Shown: positions 41,016 through 50,879 of the stretch, one piece after another
Layout: every line of letters starts with the position of its first letter
How positions within the stretch are numbered: position 1 is the stretch's first letter
Assembly: GCA_018398575.1 (NCBI GenBank)
Contig: JAGTXZ010000005.1
Coordinates: 1,116,001-1,180,000 of the forward strand
Source: Ampelomyces quisqualis
Lineage: Eukaryota > Ascomycota > Dothideomycetes > Pleosporales > Phaeosphaeriaceae
Length of the DNA stretch: 64,000 nt
Reading direction: 5' to 3'
Translations under genes and position numbers: made by a program
The notes under the pieces: model-generated
Told to the model about the DNA's origin: nothing
The model's input: the letters and a program-made list of their open reading frames with translations, nothing else
Databases searched by the model: none

Positions 41016-42778
41016 ATGAGCGACCACACGGCGAAACTCCCGCCTGAGCTGCGTCAAATCATTTGCGATATAGTAAGTTTGAATATAACCCAGAGCCGCG
41101 CAAGTCCTTCGTTGGCTTTGCAGCCATACTTGACCATACCCTGGGCACAGGTTGCGCTCAGTGTGTCGCGAGACTGATGCGTCACAGATACCACGAAAGT
41201 CCCTCAAATGCGTCAGGCTGGTGAACAAGCCATGGGCGTGCGCTGCGGCTAGAGTGTTGTGGCACACCTTCGTTACCAACCTCGTCCCCTCGAAGCAGCG
41301 GCAATTCGATGCCCTACTCACATCGCGGCCGGGCGGGTTTCTCGACAGCATTCGAAACTTGGAGACCCTACCCTTACCTCTTTCGACAAGTGAAATCAAC
41401 ACAGCCGTCTTGCAGCTTCTGGCCACGCTTCCAAACCGGGCGCTCCGCAAGTTCAAGACAACGGAAAACTTGGAGAGCCGCACAGTTGGCCTTTTGATTA
41501 CGAGTCAACCTCTTCTACACGAGCTCTGTATTTCCATGTGCACAAGCGAATCAGGCTCAGAAGTCCCTGGCTGGACATATGTTGCGGGCAACCTGGACCA
41601 TCTGAAGGTTCTAACCATTCGTGCAGTATGGAACCAAGCAGGGTATGATGCTTGGTTTCCTCATGCGCCGTTCCTAGAGACTCTGGTAGTATCGGGAAAA
41701 CTTGGCAGTTGTGGTTCACTATTCAGACCTTGGACCAACGCTCGTCATCATCAGCTTCGGAACCTGCGGATTCTGTGCCTCGACAACTTGCATTTTCTAG
41801 CTTCAGCTGGATTTCTCCATGCTTGGCTCGACTTATCTCGCCTACAAAAGCTCACCATCCGAGATTGCCAGTTCCTGGGGAGCTTTGTGAAAGAGCTTGC
41901 GAGCTCATACCGCTTGCACTGCCAACATAGTGCCCTGAAGACGCTTGAAATCCTCGAACACCAAGAGGGAAACACGGATTTGATTGAGTCAATCCAGGAC
42001 CTACTGACTGCGATCCATGGTCTCGAGTCGATCTACATTTCTACCGCGACAGCCAGCCGCGTTGACATCGATTGCTTTCGCAGCCAAGGCTCTTCTCTCC
42101 GCTATCTTTTGGTCGATCCTTTGAATACCTGGGACTCTGAAATCTGGGCAAATTCCAACATAGTCCACTTGTATGCCGCCGCCGAGTTGCGCCTCCTAGC
42201 CACCACATGCCCGCTGATTGAAGAGTTTGGAACCAGTCTCGCGAAAATCGACTTCGACGACTGGGAGACTCTGGACCCATTCAAGTGGAATTCGCCAGGA
42301 ACGCGCTCTCGAAATGAGCAAGCGCTTGCGTTATCTCTGGTAGGTGCATAAAGCTACTAATATTGCCTATATTAACATATTTCAGAATGCCCTGGCTACC
42401 TTTCCAAAGCTTCGTGTTCTGCGGCTGACACAACCACTGAGTGAGCTACTAACTGAAGATGAGAACCACTATCCTTATCGCGAGCAGCAATGGCGGTACC
42501 AACAATTCGCGGAGCAGATTATGAGGCATCTAGTGAGCAAGGGATCACCAGTTCAACTTCTGGCGTTCGGATGTACGGCAAGGTCTTTGGTAGAAAGAGG
42601 CTTGCCCGACGACAACATTCATATGTGGCCTTTTTACTACTACCTGCGAGGCGAATCGACTACTTCGCTTCCGCAGAATCGCAGTTTGACGCAGATCATC
42701 GCCGTACCAGTCCTTGAGTGCAGGATAAAAATGTACATGGAGCAGCCTAGAATCCTTTCTGACCCGGAGGAGGTTTAG
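41016..42778 (+). CDS. F-box-like protein with degenerate leucine-rich region, 533 aa, three exons
   Basis: Exons are 41016-41072, 41188-42339 and 42386-42778 (534 codons). Splicing exon 1 to 2 gives LPPELRQIICDIIPRKSLKCVRLVNK, which fits the F-box core (LP-E-L-x-x-I...L-x-x-x-R-x-V-x-K), followed by WHTFVTNLVPS. The remainder is Leu-rich with repeated L-x-x-L-x-I/L patterns (NLDHLKVLTIRAV, QLRNLRILCLDNLHFL, SALKTLEIL, FPKLRVLRLTQ), typical of fungal F-box/LRR-like adaptors of SCF ubiquitin ligases. Intron 2 has a TACTAAT branch-like element and a TTTCAG acceptor. The 115-nt first intron is longer than most here. Substrate unknown. Confidence 0.85.
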
Positions 42779-43760
42779 CTAGTATCAGACGGCATTGATC
42801 CTCCATTGCCTTGAAACGTCAATCCGGCCTGCGTATCTGCGGACCATTTTAAAATAAATCGTATTCATTGCATTCTTCGGTAGTAGTGGTATTCTTCGCG
42901 GTACATGTCCGTGCTGTCAAAAGACCCGTCTCGCCGACAAAACCTGGCAGACTGACGATCCCCTGGACCAGCTTATCAAGACCAAGCAAAATTTTGGACT
43001 CTGGAACTTTAGTCCTGGTTGGCTAGTCTGACGGGATGATGTACACTTTCCAACAAAAGATAAAGCAGCTGATGAGCACAGGGTATGTCGAGCCCAACAC
43101 AAAAGCGACCATCGAGTTACTCTGGACGTATCGAGCACGACATTGAATATCTCGCCACCTCTGCAGCAAAGTTGCGAGCAAGCGTCACCGCAACAAAAGC
43201 GCATGGGACAAAACATCAAACACATCTTCACGTACAAAAGTATCGGCTCCGTCATTCCTGACAAAGTTACCATGACTGCCGAAACCCGTGGCCTTGGACG
43301 TGCCGCCCCAGCGCTCCAAGAAACTGGCCACGCGCACCGCAATCGAAATTTGCTTGAGGCGATCGAAGGAGGAATCACGACTAGCTGCGACCCGTATCAA
43401 GCAGGCAGGCGGGGATGCGGAAGTGCCGAGGCGGGGCCAAGATGTTGGGTTGAAAAGGGAGCACGCATATCCCGTTTGTACATTTTGGGTAACGCCGGGG
43501 TGGCAGAGCTCTTGGACGAAAGTATTGAGATGACTGGGATTTGAAATGAAATGACGCTTTTGGTATACCGGTGCCTCGGCTAGTTATACACGGAGAGAAT
43601 GGCGAGCGACTAAGCTATCGTTGAATGCCACCCGAAGTCGCCAACAGCCCATGCAATTGCAAGTTTTTTACTTTGAAATGTTACACCGCATTCGTATAGG
43701 AAAATGTGAAATTCTGTGGCAAGTCGGTGATTGGCGAGTGATGCTCGCGATACTTTGCCC
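42779..43760. other. Convergent intergenic region, no supported gene
   Basis: Frames near 43143-43544 (both strands) are open, but without domains, and mutually shadowing. One plus-frame segment (SKKLATRTAIEICLRRSKEES) looks helical, but no start, splice sites or homology support it. Confidence 0.4.
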
Positions 43761-45124
43761 TTAGAAGATGGCAGTGCCATTCACATGGGAGCTCACACCA
43801 GCTGTGATAGTTAGTTGGATATTTCCATCCCAAATTCTCGGGTGACGTTCGGAGCTTACCTGGGCAGTTCGCTGGCGCCGAAGTGAAGAAGAAGAACCAC
43901 CTATTCTTCTCGCGGCAGGTTTGCGCGAGTTTCTCAAGATCGAGCATCTCGCCTAGTGGCATGCCCCAAAGTGCCAAAATATACTCGTGGAGATGATAAT
44001 CTATCTTCGTTAGCTGGTCCTCATTGTCCAGATTACTTGGTGGGTGCATACCTTCATGTGTTGGCCACGCCTCGAACGCTGGTGCATCACCCGCTACACT
44101 GGAGAAGTAGCAGTCGTGTAGCCAGTCGAGAATCTTTTGCTCCTGGCTGACACCCGCATATCGCTGTCCGTCTTCTCCGTCCTTTCCAGTTCCGTGCCTA
44201 AGCGCTGCTTTCGCTCGATCGGCGTCACTCTTGCTATCATACGCCTCTTTCCACCCGCTTCGAATGAACAGCATATCTCCGACTTTGATATCACCACCTT
44301 GAGCAGCGGGTCGGATGTCGACGCCCTGGTCCTTGCCGCACTGGTAGAGCTCTTCAAATGAGATTGGGTAGTAGTCATATGGGTCATAGTTGATACCCTT
44401 CTTATGCGCATAGCCACGGTAATCCAGTAGTATACCACGGCCTGCGATTCCGTGCTCGGCCCAATGATGGATGGAGCATTTGTGATTCGCGGAAGGTCCG
44501 CTGATGTCTGTTCCCTTGGTCTATAGCAATGTAAGCGCCACAACGTCGTTGGCAGTAGATACACTGACCCCATTGTAGAAGGAACCGGTCGATATGTGTG
44601 CGAAATGGCGGAATCCATCCCACTGTGTTCCAGATTGAGTGTTCATGGTGTAAAGATCATCGTACGCAATTCCTTCGGCCAGGGTTTTGATCTCGTGTTT
44701 GAAAATTTCGCGACCGAACGCAGGCTGGTTTGGCACATTCAAGGGAAGACTGACAACCACTTAGTATGTTGTCGCTGTAATCAGAATTACAAAGAACTCC
44801 ACATACTTCACAGGGACGATTTCACCCGTCCTGATCTCTCGTCCTGCTGCCGCAACACGCGTTGGCGTAAGAAGATTCAGGCGGCCGATCTGTAAATTCT
44901 GTAAGAGTGCAATGTTCAATACAACCAGAATTACTGACATAGTCATCGTCGCCCCAAACCCAGGCGGCTTCTGCGGGCGCGCCTGGGATCTGGGGTAGCT
45001 CTTTTCGTGTAGGAAACTTGGTACAGTCCGGATCCCAGGGAATCGTAGTGGCAGTCTTGTTCATTGTTAAGAAGTCCTTGATCTGCGTCAAGCGCTGATT
45101 TGCGGTATTCTTTGGCTCTGCCAT
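43761..45124 (-). CDS. Cyclase-family metal-dependent hydrolase, 383 aa, five exons
   Basis: This family (PF04199, related to kynurenine formamidase) uses a divalent metal to hydrolyse or cyclise small substrates. Exons are 45124-44939, 44889-44807, 44749-44569, 44520-43860 and 43801-43761 (384 codons). Splicing yields WGDDDYIGRLNLLTP, the family N-terminal signature, then IVPVNLPLNVPNQPAFGRE, and GTQWDGFRHFAH with the metal ligands in HFAH and W-D-G. SIHHWAEHGIAGRGILLD is the active-site stretch. After VGDMLFIRSGW, the end is TSAPANCPAGVSSHVNGTAIF. For intron 1 there are two acceptors three codons apart (both CTTACAG/TTTACAG type); the inner one matches relatives better. Substrate is unknown. 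Confidence 0.92.
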
Positions 45125-45990
45125 AATGATTGATGCTCCGTTGAAACTTCGGATGCCACGGTACTGGGTAGGTATGTCGAGACGGTAATCCGGATCCTGG
45201 AAGATGTAGGCAGAATACTAACGAAGCTAGAGTACGTCAAAGCTCTTAACCTCGCTCCAGAATTATGTCCTATGGGCTTCACCCCGCTTTTCCTGCGTTC
45301 TGATGGCGTAGTGCTGTGCCGAGGCACCGTGCACTGTGGGGTTGAACTTGCGGGACCGCTTGACCATCGCATGTCGACTCGCCCCTACCTGCACTGTTCT
45401 AGAATCATATTTGCGAAGCCGGACCAGGCCTCCTAATGTTTTCGATTGATCAGAAAAATCCATGGCGTAGTCTGCCTGTTGCGAAGGATTCTTATGGTAG
45501 CCTTTGTACGACTCCAGCACAACTCTAAGACCTGAACATTTTGATCAATCCTCATCTTGCTATCCGTACGGAGTATGCCATCGGGCATTGAAGACTCCAG
45601 GCTAATGTATCGCGATGCGTGTGTGCTTGGTGGAATGGGAATAGGGGCGCGCAAAGGCCATGACGTCCGCGATAATCCGCTAAAACCAGACATGCGCTGC
45701 TTCCATCTCAGCTCGCATTCTCGAGATGCGGTGGTCACCAAGACACACGTCAAGAAGGAATTATCGCTGTAGGTACTACAGAAACTGTCCAGGTGATACT
45801 GCAATTGACGAGTTGAAGCGCTTCAAGCTCATGTCAGTGCGTGGCTTGTGCGTTCCGCAAATCAGATGCGATCCTTCGTGTGCTTTCAAACAACCCCCAC
45901 ACGCCCTTCATCTGTTCTGATTGATGTTGAAGTGGAGGATATCTAGTACGCCGTTTCCCTCCAATCTTGTGCTTGTAACGCTTCGACTGA
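45125..45990. other. Intergenic region
   Basis: Between divergent start codons of the cyclase and the kinase-like gene, so it holds both promoters. Contains one TACGGAGTA at 45567-45575. No gene supported. Confidence 0.5.
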
Positions 45991-47304
45991 ATGCTACGAC
46001 GTGTGCGACGTGTTCTCAAGACGACGCTTGTGGTTCTGCCCTTTCTTCTCCTTCTCGGCTTCCTGTACAACTCTCGACGTGCACCGGAATACGCGATGCC
46101 TTCCTCGTTATCTGCTGAAGATGTAGCCACCACGCTGTTGAACAGAAAAGGACTGCGACTATTACAAGTGCGGACAATACAGTCTCTTTGGGCAGGCTAC
46201 GGTCAGATATGCCTTGTCACAGCCACCGCGGACACGTCGGATCCCGGCGATCAGTCGCTGGAGAAGAAGAGCTCTTACGTTCTCAAGCTGATTACACCGC
46301 CGCCGACAAAAGCCAATGACGAAGGTCATACACGGAAAATATTAAGCTATCAAGTAGAACAGTACTTCTACAGACACCTGGCCCCTCAGCTGCCATCTTC
46401 GATACCTGTTGCGAAGTGTCTGGGCAGTATCAACGAGCATCATGCCGACGGCACATCGACTACGGCGATGATGCTGAGTGACCTCAAGCCAGAGTTCCCT
46501 GTCGCGGGCGAGAAGCGCAACGTCCTTTCGTCACTCCAGGTCAACGCAGCAATCGACTGGCTATCTAGCTTTCATGGGTTCTTCTGGGCACGTGTCCAGG
46601 ACTTGAATTCTTCATCACTTGTCCGTCCTCCTCTTGAGGAAGTACAGCGGGACGGCCAGGATGCTCTTGATAAGAGTGTCTGGCTGAATGGTGGTTATAC
46701 CTATCTGGCCACTAGAGGGAAGGAGTATGCGAATCTGGAGGCTGATGAAGATTCTGAATGGAGCACAGCCTTGACCAACCATATAGGAGCCGAGAGAGAG
46801 TCGATTGCAGAGATGGTCGCCGGATTCTTGGCTCCTGCAACGACTGGCTCAACGCCCATCGAACGTTACCAAACACTCATACACGGCGATGTCAAGTCCG
46901 AGAATCTATTCACCAGCCAATCTGGTGACACTGTGGCTTTTTACGACTTTCAATACACCGGTATTGGTCTTGGGGTTTGCGATCTTGCGAAGCTCTTCAC
47001 CTGCTCCATACCACTTAGCATGCTTGTGGCTGACAGGACCATACCGCATGAGTTGCCAATGCAAGATGGAGAGAAGGCTCTGTTGAAGCGCTATTGGAAC
47101 AAGCTACGAGAGATGGGAAAGCGAAACTATGAGTGGGAGATATTTGTACTACATTGGGAGATAGCGCTCGTGGATTGGTTGCGTTTTCAAGCAAGCTGGG
47201 GATTTTGGGGTAACACAGAGTGGCTTGAAGCAAGGGGCCGAAGTATCTTGAAGGACCCGCTATGGACTGAAGCCTTGCTGAAAAGCACATCTACCAAAGC
47301 CTGA
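45991..47304 (+). CDS. Phosphotransferase/CHK-type kinase-like protein with N-terminal membrane helix, 437 aa
   Basis: The fold is that of aminoglycoside-phosphotransferase/ecdysteroid-kinase-like enzymes. The catalytic loop is HGDVKSENLF (HGD-x-x-x-x-N) at about residue 297 and the metal-binding Asp is in AFYDFQYTG. SYVLKLITPPP supplies the probable ATP-binding Lys strand, and the insert QVEQYFYRHLAPQLPSSIPVAKCLGS is typical of the CHK group. The first 28 residues (RRVLKTTLVVLPFLLLLGFLYNS) form a membrane anchor or signal anchor. If translation starts at the internal Met 36 (MPSSLSAEDV, 46096) the protein would be soluble. Single exon. The phosphate acceptor (small alcohol, choline-like or steroid) is unknown. 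Confidence 0.82.
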   Translation: MLRRVRRVLKTTLVVLPFLLLLGFLYNSRRAPEYAMPSSLSAEDVATTLLNRKGLRLLQVRTIQSLWAGYGQICLVTATADTSDPGDQSLEKKSSYVLKLITPPPTKANDEGHTRKILSYQVEQYFYRHLAPQLPSSIPVAKCLGSINEHHADGTSTTAMMLSDLKPEFPVAGEKRNVLSSLQVNAAIDWLSSFHGFFWARVQDLNSSSLVRPPLEEVQRDGQDALDKSVWLNGGYTYLATRGKEYANLEADEDSEWSTALTNHIGAERESIAEMVAGFLAPATTGSTPIERYQTLIHGDVKSENLFTSQSGDTVAFYDFQYTGIGLGVCDLAKLFTCSIPLSMLVADRTIPHELPMQDGEKALLKRYWNKLREMGKRNYEWEIFVLHWEIALVDWLRFQASWGFWGNTEWLEARGRSILKDPLWTEALLKSTSTKA

Positions 47305-47801
47305 ACACGACTTGCTCAGAAAATACAGGCCACAACACTCCAACGCCTTGTCAAGCGCTCTCAAGCTACACCGTTGTCTTTACTACCACATCCCGACAAC
47401 GAAAACGCTCCAGGGCATCCCAGTTGCCTCTTGCGTTTCATGGCCAATTCTAGGTGGCGTCGCAAATCTGAGTCGGGCCTTGATGCTCTACTTAAGCCAT
47501 TGGCAGGCCGAGAGCTAGTCCTTGGATCTGATGTGATTTTCCTGCTACTTCGTTACACTGGTGTTCTGTCCCCAGACGCATGCTTACGGGCTGCAGCCTC
47601 CAGAAGCTCCGCAAAAGCTGGAGTGAATGCGTCGTTACGTGCTAGATTGCCAAGCACATTGTCGACAGTCCCGTCTGTTTGTGCTGTGCCAAAAGAATCG
47701 TGAGCGGATGGAATCGGCGTTGGTCGAGCTTTTAGCGCCTGCATTCATCGACCCCTTTCTGCCATTGAACGCGTGCGTCACCCAGTATCAATGTCCATCA
47801 C
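47305..47801. other. 3' flank before the hAT-like element
   Basis: About 500 bases, frames open on both strands but without domains; no supported gene. Confidence 0.45.
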
Positions 47802-47809
47802 ACGGTCCG

Positions 47810-48391
47810 CAGACTCCGCAACAAACAAATCAAACAAATATAGCCACCCATATTTGTTTGTTTAGTAAAGCTTGGCACCCAGCCCATATTTGTTTGTTTG
47901 TTTAGTGTTTTAGAGCTCGTATATTTGTTTGATTGACAAATATTTAGTAAAAGTCTTAGCGTTTGTATGTACAAGTCTTAGCGCTCTAATTTTAGTGTTT
48001 TGTTTAGCTATTTAATTGTTCTTTACCTAGTTTTTTATGTTGTACTTACAGGCAAGATTGTTGTTGCTAATAACGCTGTTACTGCTGTTGTCGCTGCTGT
48101 TGTCGCTGCGGTAGCTCTTTAGGTTATGTAACTAGATCACGTGACTAGATCACGTGACTAGATCACGTGACTAGATCAGACAAGATCTAGGGATGAACGC
48201 GATCACGATGGCAAATCTCAGCCAAAATTGGCTATATAAAACAACCAAATATTTGTCAAATATTTGCAAATATGAGGATTCTTATGTTTGTTTGTTTAGT
48301 TAAATCTGCTATCTATATTTGTTTGTTTGATTGATTATTAATCAAACAAACAAACAAATATTTGATTCATATTTGTTTGTTGCGGAGTCTG
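47810..48391. mobile_element. Non-autonomous hAT-like transposon (MITE), 582 bp, with 8-bp target duplication
   Basis: The element starts CAGACTCCGCAACAAACAAA and ends with the exact reverse complement, a 21-bp terminal inverted repeat. It is flanked on both sides by ACGGTCCG (47802-47809 and 48392-48399), an 8-base target-site duplication, which is the hallmark of the hAT superfamily. The interior is AT-rich, has no transposase frame, and carries many subterminal copies of ATTTGTTTG/CAAACAAAT in both orientations, as hAT transposases often require. A tandem run of TAGATCACGTGAC lies near 48132-48178. The intact termini and duplication suggest a fairly recent insertion that depends on a hAT transposase elsewhere in the genome. 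Confidence 0.88.
48132..48178. repeat. Tandem repeat containing CACGTG palindromes inside the MITE
   Basis: About three and a half copies of a 13-base unit, TAGATCACGTGAC, each containing the E-box palindrome CACGTG. It lies near the centre of the element and could bind bHLH factors, or simply be an expanded spacer. Confidence 0.75.
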
Positions 48392-48399
48392 ACGGTCCG

Positions 48400-49271
48400 C
48401 AAATTTGACTGCGTTCAAGGTGTGACCCAAAGTGTGAACATATATCAGAGGCCAGCAGCTGATCGAAGTCAGGAAATGCCAACGAAGAGCTTTCACTGTG
48501 CTCATTCGGCGACGCGCATAGAAGTATAGATGTTGGTATATTGACATACTTTGGGGTGAAGTATTACGACGAGGGATCTTGTTGATTAAGGAGAAGATCG
48601 AGCATGGGTAGCGGGTCTGTCTCAGTATCGTCTTCCGTCTGTGAAGCGGCTCTCCGGCTACAGTTCTCACTGATCGCTTTTGGTCAATTACCAATGTCGC
48701 TACCAGCAGCGACTTCGTCAACAAGAGTTGCACGACAAGGGCTTCTGAGTTCGTTCAGGACTGCGTGTTGCCCGTGATCTGTGGCCCTCGAGCTCTCGAG
48801 TACGCTCTCCTTGACCCATTCGTTGACTGTTGGGAGATCGACGACACTACGATCGCACTTTTCGTCCTTGTCATAAAAGTCTTGACGAGCTTGGTGGCCG
48901 TCCAGTGGTGCCGCCTTCTTGATGATATGGCCTCTGGAGGTTGAATACTTGCTTGATGTGAAGAGACTGAACGGCACCTCGATGAAGGTTTGGGTCATGG
49001 TTCCCCGTACGAGAAATTCGCGCGACCATAGCTCTCACAGTCGAGAGATGTTGAGCTCCGGCGCTCATGTGAAGTCGAGCGTTTGTGGACTACACACGGA
49101 GAGGTGGGTCACGACAACAGCAACCAGGTATAGTGTCACATCGCATGAGTTCGCACACAAATGAGTCCTGTGTCGAAACTGTCACCTTTGTGCAAATCTC
49201 GGTTCCTACAAATACATTACGCGTCTGCACACCATGGCTCCACAAACACCCATTACCGCGTACTACACCCC
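48400..49271. other. Intergenic region after the MITE
   Basis: Upstream of the BTB-like gene. One minus-strand frame with protein-like composition is listed separately; otherwise nothing. Confidence 0.45.
48684..48998 (-). CDS. Possible small gene or exon, 104 aa (weak)
   Basis: The minus-strand frame reads MTQTFIEVPFSLFTSSKYSTSRG and later VVDLPTVNEWVKESVLESS, with balanced composition, and ends at GSDIGN. A GTAATT donor sits at the end of the frame and an acidic stretch that reads well (TEDDTETDPLPMLDLLLNQ) lies just beyond a CACAG acceptor, but the phases do not match. No domain was recognised. It may be a lineage-specific or decayed gene next to the hAT-like insertion. Confidence 0.25.
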   Translation of the reverse strand: MTQTFIEVPFSLFTSSKYSTSRGHIIKKAAPLDGHQARQDFYDKDEKCDRSVVDLPTVNEWVKESVLESSRATDHGQHAVLNELRSPCRATLVDEVAAGSDIGN

Positions 49272-50810
49272 ATGTCTTTGCAGCGCTCCGCAAACAGACC
49301 GTCGAAATCTGCTTTGCCAAAGACCGCATCATTCACGCTACCCGGCCGCAGAACTCTTTCTGAGCATCTGCCCGCCGAGATCATCGATGTTCCGCTCACA
49401 CTGGCGCAACGCTCAAGCTACCTGCGCAAAGCAATCGCACAGCAGACGCTGAAGGACCCAAGGCAAGGACCATTCAGCCTGCCCAATATCGACTCGATGG
49501 GCTTCAGAATGTACATGGAATGGCTGCAGACCAGACACGTCGAGTTCCATGGCCTGACGCCCTCGAGCTCGAGTAAAGGGCTACTGTTGCGGGATTGTTT
49601 CGACCTTTTCTTCGCGCACATGGCCGGGTCGCAGCTCGAAGAACCAGACTTTCAGGACTACATTATCGATACTATGGCGCGGCTTCTGGATGCGTCGCAG
49701 ACGCCTGATTTGAAGGTTCTCGAGGTAGTTTTCCTGGAGAAGGGCGCTTCGAACATGTTGAAACAGTTTGTCGTTGATAGGATGTTCGCTGTGGAGAGGA
49801 AGATGTTGGGTATGATGAGGGGTCTTGTTGGAAAACTGGAATGCACAGAGAGCGGCAGAAATAGATGTGAGTACCATGTTCATCAAGAGGGTGATTGTTA
49901 TCGAGATCGGTTGAAGCGTGCGTGTGCGGGCGCAACAAGAGGTACAAACGCAGGCTTGCATCACGGGACAAATACCACATACGATGGTCGACAAAGTCCT
50001 TCCTCTTCTTCGCCTACTCTCTATACCGAGGAAACAATGCACAAAATGGCAGATGCTTCATACCCAGGATCCGTGGAGTGGTCTCAAGACTTATCTATCA
50101 ACAAACCTTTACCCACTACTCCTCCCCTGACGCCTGACCCGTCTTCAAATCCGCAGCCATCACCTCAACCGTTCAAACCCCATTGTGTACTTCCAACACA
50201 CCCCGCCTCCAAAGCGACAAGCACGCAGCACCTCATCGCCAAATGCCTCAGCCGTCTACCATCCACCAAGCCCACACCAGCACATACACCCTCAATGCCA
50301 AATCAACCCGCAATACCAAGCTTAATCCTCGAGTGTCTAGAGCGCTTCAAGAAATCCTCTTTGAATAACTCTCCACCCACGCATCCCAAGCCCCTGGCGC
50401 CAGAAAAGTCATTGGACCATCTCCATCCCATCTCGCCCAGCAAAGAATACATTGCACCGGAGAAAAACGATGAAGCAGCATCGCGCCTGCGTGTGGATAT
50501 GGCTGCTGTACATGCACAAGTCCCGGGCCTACGCGTACTTGGGTGCGAAACACCGCTTCGGCATGGACGTCTGGTGCACCATGGGCAGTGTCTGCGAGGG
50601 CTGTGGGTCGTGCCGGAAACATGGTCACCACCGTCGGATCCTGCGGTACCGCGCAGACCTGCTCCGCCGCGGGGTACGGATTGGCTTAGACAGTACGATT
50701 GCGTGAATTCCATGCATGGGCCAAGTATGTTGGTCATGGCGAAGAGGTCGAAGAAGTCGAGATTCAAGGAGCTTTTGAGGAGTGAGAGTAGGGCTGGACT
50801 AGAGGGGTAG
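49272..50810 (+). CDS. BTB/POZ-like hypothetical protein, C-terminus uncertain
   Basis: The likely start is MSLQRSANRPSKSALPK (49272). A basic/Ser-rich N-terminus is followed by a BTB-like region: LPAEIIDVPLTLAQRSSYLRKAI, then INMYMEWLQTR-type text (FRMYMEWLQTRHVEFHG), LLLRDCFDLFFAHMAGSQLEEPDFQDYIIDTM and VLEVVFLEKGASNMLKQFVVDRM. Then a Cys/His motif (CEYHVHQEGDCYRDR) and a long Pro/Ser-rich region. Two ends are possible: read straight to 50810 (512 aa), or splice a 58-nt intron 50333-50390 to enter another frame (YMHKSRAYAYLGAKHRFGMD, CTMGSVCEGCGSC) ending at 50706 (458 aa). The second has more protein-like composition and stronger G/C at third positions. The 3' end faces a decayed MFS gene. 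Confidence 0.6.
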   Translation: MSLQRSANRPSKSALPKTASFTLPGRRTLSEHLPAEIIDVPLTLAQRSSYLRKAIAQQTLKDPRQGPFSLPNIDSMGFRMYMEWLQTRHVEFHGLTPSSSSKGLLLRDCFDLFFAHMAGSQLEEPDFQDYIIDTMARLLDASQTPDLKVLEVVFLEKGASNMLKQFVVDRMFAVERKMLGMMRGLVGKLECTESGRNRCEYHVHQEGDCYRDRLKRACAGATRGTNAGLHHGTNTTYDGRQSPSSSSPTLYTEETMHKMADASYPGSVEWSQDLSINKPLPTTPPLTPDPSSNPQPSPQPFKPHCVLPTHPASKATSTQHLIAKCLSRLPSTKPTPAHTPSMPNQPAIPSLILECLERFKKSSLNNSPPTHPKPLAPEKSLDHLHPISPSKEYIAPEKNDEAASRLRVDMAAVHAQVPGLRVLGCETPLRHGRLVHHGQCLRGLWVVPETWSPPSDPAVPRRPAPPRGTDWLRQYDCVNSMHGPSMLVMAKRSKKSRFKELLRSESRAGLEG

Positions 50811-50879
50811 ACTAGTGCGTCGAAGAAGGCAGCTGTTGAGATTGAGTCGCCACGAAGAATGAATCTATTTCGTGACCAA

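Noticed and set aside
43143..43544. Possible bZIP-like helical segment (SKKLATRTAIEICLRRSKEES)
   Set aside because: No leucine zipper spacing, no start or exons to connect; both strands open.
47810..48391. CRISPR-like or telomeric repeat reading of the TTTG-rich block
   Set aside because: Spacing is irregular, the genome is eukaryotic, and the 21-bp ends with an 8-bp duplication explain it as a hAT-like element.
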